This document shows, one piece after another, positions 39,601 through 47,001 of a stretch of DNA of 64,000 bases. The translations under genes and the position numbers were made by a program. The DNA comes from Mycobacterium sp. UM_CSW. GTDB taxonomy: Bacteria > Actinomycetota > Actinomycetes > Mycobacteriales > Mycobacteriaceae. The notes below the pieces were generated by a model. That model saw only the letters and a list, made by a program, of their open reading frames with translations. It did no database searches and was not told the DNA's origin. Each line of letters opens with the position of its first letter. The stretch's first letter is position 1. Location of the stretch: positions 1 to 64,000 of the forward strand of contig NZ_AUWQ01000019.1 of the NCBI RefSeq assembly GCF_000455205.1, written 5' to 3'.

Positions 39601-40622
39601 AGGCGTGCCGCCGAAACGCCCACCGCGTGCTCGTGGTTGTCGACCCGCGCGGGCCGTCCCGTGCGCCGAACGATCGCAGCGACGTCGTCGCCGCCGAGTG
39701 GAAACCGCTCGCCCACCGCCGGCGGATTCGGCAGGTCGATCTCCGGACGCCCAAGCGCCGCGGTGACGATTTCATCGCCTTCGTAACGACCCACCGTCGC
39801 GTTGTAGACGTCCAGAATATTGGCCATCTCCTCGGCCACGGCGTTGAACACGTCGGCAGGCTCGGCATCGCGGGCGACCAGTTCGGCCACCCGACGCAGC
39901 GCCGTCTGATGCCGGGCGAGCTGACGCAGGCGGTCCCGGCTCGCCCGCAGCCGCTCCTGGCTGGTCTCGAGCATGGTCCGGATTTCGCGGAGTTGCTCTT
40001 CTTCCGCGCGTTGCCCGGTGACATCGCGGCCGACGGCATAAAACAACCCGTCGTGCGGCGTGACGCTCCATTCGATCCACCGCGAAGAACCATCACGTCT
40101 AATCGCCCGGTTTTCGAAGCGAACCGGCCCACGGCCCTCGGTCAGATCTTTTATCGGCTCACGGAGCCGATCCATGTCTTCGGGCGGTACCAATTCGAAT
40201 GGGGCGGCCATCAAATCGTCCATCGTGTAACCCAGCGTCTTTTCGAAGGCCGGATTGACCTTCAGCAATTGGCCCTGATCGGAAATGACCATGAGGTCGG
40301 AAGTAAGTTCGAAGAACTGTTCCAATCCGTGCGGGCTGTCGTCCGATCCGTTGCTGACCTTCCCGCGGTGGCTGGCGGCGGCGAAGACGGCGGCCACAAA
40401 GTTGCCGACGAGGGCCACGCCCAACAGAACCGCGTAGATCGTCCCCGTCGGGTCGTCCGGTGCCACTTGCTCGAGGAGAACGACCAGCACTGCCGCGACG
40501 ACCGAGAACCCCGCCGCGGCGGTGACCGCAAACCCGGGCGCCGGAACTGCCCGCAGCCGAACCGACGCTTTTGGGGGCGCAACCGTTGACGTGCGGGCGG
40601 CGCGCCGACGTCTGGGCGACAT
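36657..40622 (-). CDS. Giant sensor histidine kinase with PAS and five tandem GAF domains
   Basis: A 1321-residue kinase. Two membrane helices near the N-terminus are followed by a PAS domain (DLMVISDQGQLLKVNPAFEKTLGY), five GAF domains, a HisKA_3 region with the phospho-acceptor His in RDIHDGAQQR, and an ATPase with ALTNAAKHA and SDDGVGG. The GAF units start at similar RRVAELVARxAxP segments spaced exactly 528 bases three times and then 549. The last GAF-kinase part resembles the 20.8-kb kinase. ATG at 40622 is chosen. No regulator adjoins. Confidence 0.9.
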   Translation of the reverse strand: MSPRRRRAARTSTVAPPKASVRLRAVPAPGFAVTAAAGFSVVAAVLVVLLEQVAPDDPTGTIYAVLLGVALVGNFVAAVFAAASHRGKVSNGSDDSPHGLEQFFELTSDLMVISDQGQLLKVNPAFEKTLGYTMDDLMAAPFELVPPEDMDRLREPIKDLTEGRGPVRFENRAIRRDGSSRWIEWSVTPHDGLFYAVGRDVTGQRAEEEQLREIRTMLETSQERLRASRDRLRQLARHQTALRRVAELVARDAEPADVFNAVAEEMANILDVYNATVGRYEGDEIVTAALGRPEIDLPNPPAVGERFPLGGDDVAAIVRRTGRPARVDNHEHAVGVSAARLREMGIRSMVGVPIMVGEQLWGVAAVASRGDPLPADTEVGIADFADLVATAIANAAAREQLNSSRSSLRELARRQSALRRVAELVAREAQPAAVFHAVAEEIASILDVQNATVVRYDDDATIVEAVARADSAMPNLPVVGERFVMEGDNIALMVRRDGRPARIDDYENASGAWAARIRAGGLQSVVGVPIVVGSDLWGVLAVASRITPMPPETEARMADFADLVATAIANAATREQLRASRDSLRDLARHQTALRRVAELVAREAPPRQVFRAVAEETAGCLDVHNTTVGRFDDDAIVIEALGRAEPELPNPPAIGERLPLTGDHIGPIIRRTGRPARIDSHDHAAGVTAARIRDAGVRCMVGVPITVGAHVWGVLAAASRNDPLPPDTEARISDFADLVATSIANAATRVELQASRDSLRDLAGQQTALRLVAELVAREAAPAEVFNAVAEQLGECLDVYNTTVIRFDGDDIVVEAVGRVEELDMSAPTAGQRFSLGGDHVAPMVLRTGRPARMDTHDGAAGSTAAFIRDLGIQSMVAVPVVVGGHVWGAVGVASRTGPLPPDTESRMADFADLVGTSIANAATRSELQASRDSLRELADNLSVLARQQTALRRVATLVAQGVSPAEVFSAVAEEMADCLDVGSAEVLRFEDDGAAIFVVASHAAPGVAHLEVGERLGTEGDNVAARVLHTRRAARMDSWEGADGPIAERVRELGVRSRVGAPIVVDERLWGLAVVATTDQDPLPPDTEARIVEFAELVATAIAAATTREELIASRARIVAAADDARRRLERDIHDGAQQRIVSLGLKLRLAQESVPPESDALKHELSEAVSGLTDVFTELQEISRGIHPAVLSTGGLSAALKTLARRSSVPVDLDVAIDHRLPDSVEVAAYYVVAEALTNAAKHAQASEVRVRAHADDMNLTLLISDDGVGGADSGKGSGLIGLKDRIEVLGGWMRVASPLGGGTALDITIPHHTSRAE

Positions 40623-40839
40623 CTGTTCAGTATGTATCGTTCGGACGTTCAGCAAAGCCCCACCGTTGCTTTTTTGCACTCCGCTTATCTCGCGTCGACC
40701 TTGCCACCACGCAGCGGCGAAGCCGACCAGCACACCTGGCAGAGTTCTCTCAAAAGGCGAGATGAACGGCTTTGTCGCATGCCCTGCGCGTTGCCGGAGA
40801 TGTGATGACGGCCAACGCTTACAGCATTACGCTCATCCG

Positions 40840-42351
40840 ATGGCGGAAACGTCGTACGCATTCTGCGGCGATTTGAGCCTTGCCTATCAAGTATTCGGCG
40901 ACGGGCCCATCGAGCTGGTCCTCATCCCGCCTTACGTCAGCCACGTCGAGCTGTTCTGGACGCAGCCGGAGTACAAAGCGTTTTTCGAGCGTCTCGGGAC
41001 CTTTTGCCGCGTCGTGGTGTTCGATAAGGCCGGCGTCGGATTGTCGGACCCGGTCCCCAAGGTTCGCTCGGTGGACGATCGAGCCGCCGAGATCGAGGCC
41101 GTCATGGACACCGTTGGCTTCGATAAGGCCGTCCTTCTTGCGTTGAGCGAGGGTGGCCCCGCGGCCATTGTCTGGGCGGCACGCCGACCGGAGCGAACGC
41201 GGGCGCTGATCCTCCACGGCACGTACGCCACCCTGGGCGGTCTGGAGTGGGACGACTTGGATCGCAGCACGGAGGAGGTCCGAGCGCGTATCGTTCGCGA
41301 ACTCGGTGACGAGTACGCGCCGACGATTCAGCAGCTCGAACGCTGGCAGGACTTTGGCGACGCTGTCCGCTCGGATTGGGGCGACGGTAGGGCGGTCAAG
41401 TGTCTGGTGCCGTCAGTTCGTTCGATCCGCCAGCTCGGAATGATGGAGCGGATGTGCGCGAGCCCCGGAATGGCGCGGGCAACCGTCGAAGCGTCGTTCG
41501 GCATCGACGTTCGGCCGATCCTGCCGACCCTCAACGTCCCGACGCTCATCGTCCACGCCCGCGGAGACCCCGGGGTGCCGGTGCAGTATGGGCGATACCT
41601 CGCCGACCACATTTCCGGTTCTCAGATCATCGAGGTCGAGGGCGTGGACCATGCGCCCTGGTTCACCGAGCCCGAAAGAACCACGACGGCGATCGAGGAG
41701 TTCCTGACCGGCAGCCATGCAGCGCCGCCGCGATCGCGTCGCGCCCTGCGCACCGTGCTGTTTACGGACATGGTCGCCTCGACACAGCACGTCGCGGAGA
41801 CGGGCGATGATCATTTTCGTGCGATCCTGCAGCGCTTCGACGGCAGCGTGCTCAAGAGCACCGGTGACGGCCACCTCGCCACGTTCGACGGCCCGACGCA
41901 AGCGATCCGCTGTGCCGAGGCGTTGCGCGATGACGCTGAAACACTTGGCATCCGGATCCGCAGCGCCATCCATACGGGCGAGTGCGAACTGCTCGACGGA
42001 GACATCACCGGAATTGCGGTACACGTCGCGGCGCGGATCCTTGAGCAGGCCGGTGCCGGCGAAATCCTCGTCTCCCGCACCGTGCGTGACCTTGTCATCG
42101 GCTCGGGCACAGGCTTCGACGACCGGGGCACCGTCGAACTGCGCGGGGTGCCTGGCACGTGGCAACTGCTGGCGGTCGACCGGCGCGGCGCGCGGGCCGG
42201 AACGGCTGAGGCCACACTGGCGTCAATGCCCACGCCCGGCCCGCGCACCGGGATGCGCCGATCGGACCGCGCCGTAGAGGCCATCGCCAGGAGAGCACCG
42301 TGGATCCTGCGGGGGTTGGCCTATTTGGCCCCAGGCGTCGACCGCAAATGA
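40840..42351 (+). CDS. Alpha/beta hydrolase-class III cyclase fusion
   Basis: A 503-residue protein. Residues 1-290 are an alpha/beta hydrolase with FDKAGVGLSDP and a Ser in LALSEGGPAA. Residues 300-460 are a class III nucleotide cyclase with metal Asp candidates D310 in LFTDMVAST and D343 in STGDG. The two Asp are only 33 residues apart, some ten fewer than usual, so a segment of the first helix region is shortened. Such fusions, with the hydrolase as sensor, are frequent in mycobacteria. It is divergent from the giant kinase. ATG 40840 follows no strong ribosome site. Confidence 0.8.
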   Translation: MAETSYAFCGDLSLAYQVFGDGPIELVLIPPYVSHVELFWTQPEYKAFFERLGTFCRVVVFDKAGVGLSDPVPKVRSVDDRAAEIEAVMDTVGFDKAVLLALSEGGPAAIVWAARRPERTRALILHGTYATLGGLEWDDLDRSTEEVRARIVRELGDEYAPTIQQLERWQDFGDAVRSDWGDGRAVKCLVPSVRSIRQLGMMERMCASPGMARATVEASFGIDVRPILPTLNVPTLIVHARGDPGVPVQYGRYLADHISGSQIIEVEGVDHAPWFTEPERTTTAIEEFLTGSHAAPPRSRRALRTVLFTDMVASTQHVAETGDDHFRAILQRFDGSVLKSTGDGHLATFDGPTQAIRCAEALRDDAETLGIRIRSAIHTGECELLDGDITGIAVHVAARILEQAGAGEILVSRTVRDLVIGSGTGFDDRGTVELRGVPGTWQLLAVDRRGARAGTAEATLASMPTPGPRTGMRRSDRAVEAIARRAPWILRGLAYLAPGVDRK

Positions 42352-42412
42352 TCGCACCAATAGTTGCTCGGCTGAAAGCCCTACGCGCACAAACCCTTCG
42401 GTCACGAGGGGA

Positions 42413-42643
42413 TCAGTTGACGCAGATGGTCCCACTGAGATGGGTGCCGTCGCCGGTGAGGCATCCGTTCGGGGGGTCCTTCGGCAGGCCGGGCGGCAGG
42501 CAGTTCTGCCGATAGTTGTCCCAGTACCAACCCTGGGGGCAGTCGGCGAGACTCGGACCCGCCGAGGGTACCAGCAGCGGGGCCAAGCCAAGACCGGCCA
42601 CCGCCAACCAGGCCGCGGATAGCGCGATTCTGAGGTTCTTCAT
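42413..42643 (-). CDS. Small secreted Cys-containing protein
   Basis: A 76-residue protein with a signal peptide (MKNLRIALSAAWLAVAGLGL, cleavage near SLA-DC). The mature part has four Cys in DCPQGWYWDNYRQNCLP...NGCLTG...TICVN, suited to two disulfides. The segment CPQGWYWDNYRQNCLPPG occurs, as I recall, in several short mycobacterial exported proteins of unknown function. It is convergent with the hydrolase-cyclase gene. Confidence 0.7.
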   Translation of the reverse strand: MKNLRIALSAAWLAVAGLGLAPLLVPSAGPSLADCPQGWYWDNYRQNCLPPGLPKDPPNGCLTGDGTHLSGTICVN

Positions 42644-43020
42644 GTTCCCTTGCGTCCTTTCATGTTTCGACACGCTTGCCACAAGTGTGACGATGATCGA
42701 CGCCGAAGCGCTGCACGCCAGCTACCAATCCGCGTACCGGCCAGCACCAACACACTCCCGAAATGACTCTTCGGGCACGCGTCCAAACGCGTTGTAAACC
42801 GGCGCAATACTGACGGTCCGTCAGAAAGTCACCGCATCGGCCGACATTACCGCTGGCTGGTATATCCATTTGCCGGTGGCGGTAACGACATGTCCTCGCG
42901 ACGGCCGCATCCTGAGATCAACCCCGCGACAGCAAAGGCTGCGCGTAATCGCTTGCAGAAAAAGAAGTTACAAGCCAAGCAGCGGTGCGGAGCCGCTCGG
43001 AGACAATTGGAGGAACAACC
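42644..43020. other. Divergent intergenic region before aldehyde dehydrogenase
   Basis: This 377-base region separates the small secreted protein from the aldehyde dehydrogenase gene. It contains the palindrome at 42848-42862 and a nearby imperfect copy TGCCGGTGGCGGTA at 42871-42884, giving a double site. No ORF is supported. Confidence 0.5.
42848..42862. promoter_or_regulatory. Putative regulon palindrome, 15 bp
   Basis: TACCGCTGGCTGGTA has both outer ends intact. It lies 159 bases before the aldehyde dehydrogenase start, and a partial second copy follows nine bases later at 42871. It would drive the dehydrogenase-decarboxylase pair. Confidence 0.55.
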
Positions 43021-44409
43021 ATGGCATACCGGACAGTCAACCCGTTCAACAACGAGGTTGTCGCCACCTTCGACGACCTGACCGACGCGGAGGCGATGAA
43101 CCTTCTTGACCAGGCGCAGAAGACATTTGAGTCCTGGAGCCAGACGTCCTACGCCGAGCGCGCCGCGTTGTGCCGGCGTGCCGCCGCCATCCTCACCGAG
43201 CGGCCCGACGAGTTCGCCCGCCTGCTGACGCTGGAGATGGGCAAGCTGTACAAGGAGGCGCTGGGCGAGGTGGCGCTGAGCGCGCACATCTTCGCGTACT
43301 ACGCGGAGAACGCCGAGAAGTTCCTGGCGCCCGAGCGCATCGACACGATCAGCGTCAACGACAACGCGATGCTCGTCAGCCAACCGCTCGGCGTGATCCT
43401 GGGCGTGCAGCCGTGGAACTTCCCGTTCTACCAGCTGGCGCGCGTGGCGGCCCCGAACCTGATGGCGGGCAACGTCGTGATGGTCAAGCACGCCTCCAAC
43501 GTCCCGCAGGCCGCGGCGGCCTTCGAGCGGTTGCTGCTCGAGGCGGGCTTCCCCGAGGGCGCCTACACCAACCTGTTCGCGACCAAGGACCAGATCAACC
43601 TGCTGATCGACGACCCGCGGGTGCGCGGTGTGTCGCTGACCGGCAGCGAGGGCGCCGGCAGCGTCGTCGCGGCCCGGGCCGGCAAGAACCTGAAGAAGTC
43701 GACCATGGAGCTGGGCGGTTCGGACGCGCTGATCGTGCTGGACGACGCAGACCTCGACAAGACCGTCCCGTGGGCGGTGTGGGGCCGGATGAACAACGGC
43801 GGGCAGTGCTGCGTGGCGTCCAAGCGGATCATCGTCGCCGAGGAGATCGCCGACGAGTTCTTGGAGAGGTTCTCCGCCGCACTGGCCGAGCTCAAGGCCG
43901 GCGACCCGTTCGACGAGACGACGACCCTGCCGCCGATGTCGAGCCAGGGTGCGGCCGACGAACTGAACGACAAGATCAAGGCCGCGGTCGAGGCCGGCGC
44001 GACGGCCATCACGCTCGGAGAGCCGGTGCCCACGACGGGTGCGTTCGTGCAGCCGACGATCCTGACCGACCTGACCCCGGACAACCCCGCGTACTACCAG
44101 GAGTTCTTCGGGCCGGTGGCGCTCTTCTTCCGCGCCACGAGCGAGGACGACGCCGTCCGGCTGGCCAACGACTCGCACTTCGGGCTCGGCGGTTCGGTGT
44201 TCACCCAGGACCCCGAGCGCGGGGTCGAGGTGGCCAAGCGGATCGAGACCGGCATGGTGTTCGTCAACCACCCCACCTGGACCAAGCCGGACCTGCCCTT
44301 CGGCGGGGTCAAGCTGTCGGGCTACGGGCACGAACTCTCCGGTATCGGCATTGCAGAGTTCGTCAATAAGAAGCTGATCAACGTCGTGCCGATCGACGCG
44401 CCCGAGTAA
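43021..44409 (+). CDS. NAD(P)-dependent aldehyde dehydrogenase
   Basis: A 462-residue ALDH. The general-base Glu is in TMELGGSDA and the catalytic Cys is in NNGGQCCVASKR; QPWNFPFYQ and EEFFGPV-like EFFGPVALFF are present. It resembles succinate-semialdehyde dehydrogenase-type enzymes. GGAGGAACAACC precedes the ATG. A decarboxylase that releases an aldehyde is encoded 40 bases downstream, so this enzyme probably oxidises that aldehyde to the acid. The palindrome at 42848 may regulate the pair. Confidence 0.88.
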   Translation: MAYRTVNPFNNEVVATFDDLTDAEAMNLLDQAQKTFESWSQTSYAERAALCRRAAAILTERPDEFARLLTLEMGKLYKEALGEVALSAHIFAYYAENAEKFLAPERIDTISVNDNAMLVSQPLGVILGVQPWNFPFYQLARVAAPNLMAGNVVMVKHASNVPQAAAAFERLLLEAGFPEGAYTNLFATKDQINLLIDDPRVRGVSLTGSEGAGSVVAARAGKNLKKSTMELGGSDALIVLDDADLDKTVPWAVWGRMNNGGQCCVASKRIIVAEEIADEFLERFSAALAELKAGDPFDETTTLPPMSSQGAADELNDKIKAAVEAGATAITLGEPVPTTGAFVQPTILTDLTPDNPAYYQEFFGPVALFFRATSEDDAVRLANDSHFGLGGSVFTQDPERGVEVAKRIETGMVFVNHPTWTKPDLPFGGVKLSGYGHELSGIGIAEFVNKKLINVVPIDAPE

Positions 44410-44448
44410 TCCAATTCCCCAGTGGCTCAACGTAAAAGGAAGGCAATC

Positions 44449-46149
44449 ATGGCTGACTTCACCGTGGGGAAGTACCTCGCGAAGCGGTTCGAGCAGATCG
44501 GGCTGAAGCACTACTTCATGGTCCCCGGGGACTACAACCTCGTCCTGCTCGACGAGCTGCTGGAGAACGAGAACCTCGAGCAGATCGGCTGCTGCAACGA
44601 GCTGAACGCCGCCTATGCGGCCGAGGGCTACGCCCGGGTGAACGGCGTCGGCGCCGTGCTCACCACGTTCAACGTCGGGGCGTACTCGGCGCTGAACGGG
44701 GTGGCCGGCGCCCACGCCGAACGCCTGCCGGTGATCATGGTGTCCTCGAGCCCCAATACCAACGATGCGGGCGAGAACCACATTTTGCACCACACCGTGG
44801 GCACGCACGATTTCACCGCGCAATACGAGGTGTTCCGGCAGGTGACTTGCGCGGCAGTGCGCATCCAGCACCCCGACAACGCACCGGCCATGATCGATCA
44901 CGCGATCAGCACCGCGTTGCGCGAGCGCAAGCCCGCCTACATCGAGATCCCGTGCAACCTGTCGGCCGCGCCGTGTGCGGCACCCGCGCCGTTCTCGGAG
45001 TTGCCGGCCTGGCAGCCGAGCAACGCGCGGACGCTGGCCGACGCCGTCGCGCGGGCCACCGACCTCATCGCCGGGGCGAAGAAGCCAATCCTGTTGGCCG
45101 GCGTGCATCTGCGCGCCTACGGCGCGATCGACGCCTTCCGCGAACTGGCCGAGGCGCTGGGCTGCGCGGTGGCGGTGATGCCGAACGCCAAGGGCTTCTT
45201 CCCCGAAGACCACCCGCAATACGCCGGGATCTACTGGGGCGAGGTGAGCAGCCCGCAGTGCCAAGCCATCGTGGACTGGGCCGACCTGATCGTGGCCGCC
45301 GGTCCGGTGTTCAACGACTACACCACGGTCGGCTACAGCGCCATGCCGCCGCGCAAGCGGATGATCAACGCCGAGCCCCGGGTGGTGCGGTTCCCCGACT
45401 CCGAGTTCACCGGCGTGTCGCTGGCGGACTTCCTGTCCGACCTGGCGAAGAAGGTGCAGGCCAACGACGCCACCCTGACCCAGTACAAGCGGCTGCGGGG
45501 GACGGCGTCGGTGGCGCCGCGGCCGGCCGCCGAGGACCCGTCGGCGCCGCTGAGCCGGGTCGAGATGTGGCGGCAGATCGAGGAGGAACTCGACTCCGAC
45601 ACCACCCTGCTGGTGGAGACCGGTGACTCCTGGCTCAACGGCATGTACACGCGGCTGCCCGGTGGTGCCCGGTTCGAGATCGAGATGCAGTGGGGCTCGA
45701 TCGGCTGGTCCGTGCCCGCCAGCTTCGGGTACGCGATGGGGCTGGAAGAGGGCCGCCGGCTGGTCTCGGTGATCGGCGACGGGTCGTTTCAGCTCACGGC
45801 CCAGGAGGTCTCGAACATGATCCGCCACCGCCAGGAGATCCTGATCTTCCTGGTCAACAACCGCGGCTACGTGATCGAGTCGGCGATCCACGACGGTCCC
45901 TACAACTACTACAAGAACTGGGACTACGCCGGGCTGGTCGACGCGTTCAACGCCGAGGACGGCGCCGGGCTGGGGCTGAAGGCAACCACCGCAACGGAAT
46001 TGGCCGCGGCGATCGAGAAGGCCCGCGCCCACACGGGTGGTCCGGTCCTGATCGAGTGTGAGATACCGAATGACGACGCCAGCCCCGAGTTGATCTCTTG
46101 GGGATCGAAGGTGGCACGCGTCAATTCCCGCCCGGATCCGCGGTTCTGA
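44449..46149 (+). CDS. Pyruvate decarboxylase-like thiamine-diphosphate enzyme
   Basis: A 566-residue ThDP enzyme of the pyruvate/indolepyruvate decarboxylase family. It has the active-site histidine pair in ENHILHHTVGTHDF, the ThDP motif GDGSFQLTAQEVSNMI...VNNRGY, and EIPCNLS. Length equals bacterial pyruvate decarboxylase (Zymomonas-like) and the region IHDGPYNYYKNWDY also fits. The reaction is a 2-keto acid to an aldehyde plus CO2. AAAAGGAAGG precedes the ATG. It is the second gene after the aldehyde dehydrogenase and ends at a strong hairpin. Keto-acid specificity is not certain. Confidence 0.87.
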   Translation: MADFTVGKYLAKRFEQIGLKHYFMVPGDYNLVLLDELLENENLEQIGCCNELNAAYAAEGYARVNGVGAVLTTFNVGAYSALNGVAGAHAERLPVIMVSSSPNTNDAGENHILHHTVGTHDFTAQYEVFRQVTCAAVRIQHPDNAPAMIDHAISTALRERKPAYIEIPCNLSAAPCAAPAPFSELPAWQPSNARTLADAVARATDLIAGAKKPILLAGVHLRAYGAIDAFRELAEALGCAVAVMPNAKGFFPEDHPQYAGIYWGEVSSPQCQAIVDWADLIVAAGPVFNDYTTVGYSAMPPRKRMINAEPRVVRFPDSEFTGVSLADFLSDLAKKVQANDATLTQYKRLRGTASVAPRPAAEDPSAPLSRVEMWRQIEEELDSDTTLLVETGDSWLNGMYTRLPGGARFEIEMQWGSIGWSVPASFGYAMGLEEGRRLVSVIGDGSFQLTAQEVSNMIRHRQEILIFLVNNRGYVIESAIHDGPYNYYKNWDYAGLVDAFNAEDGAGLGLKATTATELAAAIEKARAHTGGPVLIECEIPNDDASPELISWGSKVARVNSRPDPRF

Positions 46150-46163
46150 GGTTCCCTCCGATA

Positions 46164-46211
46164 GAGCCGGCCGGTCGTGCGAGGTTGCTCAGGCGCACGA
46201 CTGGCCGGCTC
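46164..46211 (+). terminator. Strong hairpin terminator after the decarboxylase gene
   Basis: The arms 46164-46181 and 46194-46211 (18 bases each, GAGCCGGCCGGTCGTGCG and its complement) pair with one mismatch, around a 12-base loop. It begins 15 bases after the decarboxylase stop. No U-tract follows, which is common for mycobacterial terminators. Confidence 0.75.
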
Positions 46212-46262
46212 TCCATTGCGACGGACTGGCGCTCGAACCATTCTGCGCGAGAGCTGATTCCC

Positions 46263-46658
46263 TCAGCCGCCCGGTGAGACGGTCGGCAACCCTTGCGATT
46301 CTGCCGCATCGAGAAGCCTCCGATCGTAGGCGCAGAACGCTGTCAGACCGCGTCGGTGGGCGTGCGCGGTAGCCAGGTGTATCGCATCGAGAGTGCGCAG
46401 CTCGGCGGGCTGGATGGTTGCCGCGGCGGCCGCGATCGCGTCCGTCAACACGAGGGTGTCAATCGAGGCGGCGACATTTCGCGCCCTGGCCATAGCATCG
46501 GGCCCGATCCGCGCGACCGCGCGAATAAGTTCGATGTGACCGATAGCGCTCGTCGCCAGGTCATCTTCCAGACGGGCATTGAGCCATTCGACCAATGCTG
46601 CTGACTCCTCCTCAGCGGCAATAAGTTTCACGGTGGCCGACGTATCAAGGTAGATCAT
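46263..46658 (-). CDS. vapC: VapC-type PIN-domain toxin
   Basis: A 131-residue PIN domain. Acidic metal-binding residues are in MIYLDTSATVKL (Asp5), a Glu in IGHIELIRA, and Asp in LRTLDAIHLA and CAYDRRLL. VapC toxins are Mg-dependent ribonucleases, often cutting tRNA. Its ATG overlaps the stop of the upstream antitoxin gene by four bases. All four expected acidic positions are present, so the toxin looks intact. Confidence 0.88.
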   Translation of the reverse strand: MIYLDTSATVKLIAAEEESAALVEWLNARLEDDLATSAIGHIELIRAVARIGPDAMARARNVAASIDTLVLTDAIAAAAATIQPAELRTLDAIHLATAHAHRRGLTAFCAYDRRLLDAAESQGLPTVSPGG

Positions 46659-46924
46659 CGGTCGGCGCGCTGGTCCTCCAGTATCGAACTGAGTGAACGG
46701 CCTTCGACGAGATCGGCCATGCTGAGTGGAAGGCGTGGCGCTGTCGCGGGGACCAACTGCCCTTCGGCGATCAGCTTCTCGCGCACTTGCTCCCCGGGAG
46801 TGAGCGGCACCAAGCGGGCCACAGGCCGGCCGCGTTCGGTGATTTGGATAATCACGCCAGCCTTCGCCTTCGCTACCCAAACACTGGCGTTCTGGCGTAG
46901 TTCACGAATCCCGATTACTTCCAT
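46655..46924 (-). CDS. vapB: VapB-type antitoxin
   Basis: An 89-residue protein. The N-terminal DNA-binding part reads VIGIRELRQNASVWVAKAKAG, of the Phd/YefM-like fold, then VIIQITERGRPVARLVP. The disordered C-terminal part ends in LEDQRADR and would wrap the PIN toxin. It is encoded first, which fits autorepression at the palindrome immediately upstream (46933-46953). Confidence 0.86.
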   Translation of the reverse strand: MEVIGIRELRQNASVWVAKAKAGVIIQITERGRPVARLVPLTPGEQVREKLIAEGQLVPATAPRLPLSMADLVEGRSLSSILEDQRADR

Positions 46925-46932
46925 CGAGACAG

Positions 46933-46953
46933 TGTAGCACCTAATGTGCTACA
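46933..46953. promoter_or_regulatory. VapBC operator palindrome
   Basis: TGTAGCAC-CTAAT-GTGCTACA is a perfect 8-bp inverted repeat with a 5-base spacer. It begins nine bases before the antitoxin ATG, so it probably overlaps the promoter and is bound by the VapB-VapC complex. Confidence 0.7.
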
Positions 46954-47001
46954 TGCTGCTCCGGCGACGCCCAGGTTGACGTCGCGTGGTGTTCGCACTG
47001 C

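Noticed and set aside
42847-46032. 1061-codon minus-strand frame opposite the aldehyde dehydrogenase and decarboxylase
   Set aside because: Antisense frame kept open by GC-rich third positions; composition is His/Arg/Val-rich and no family is visible.
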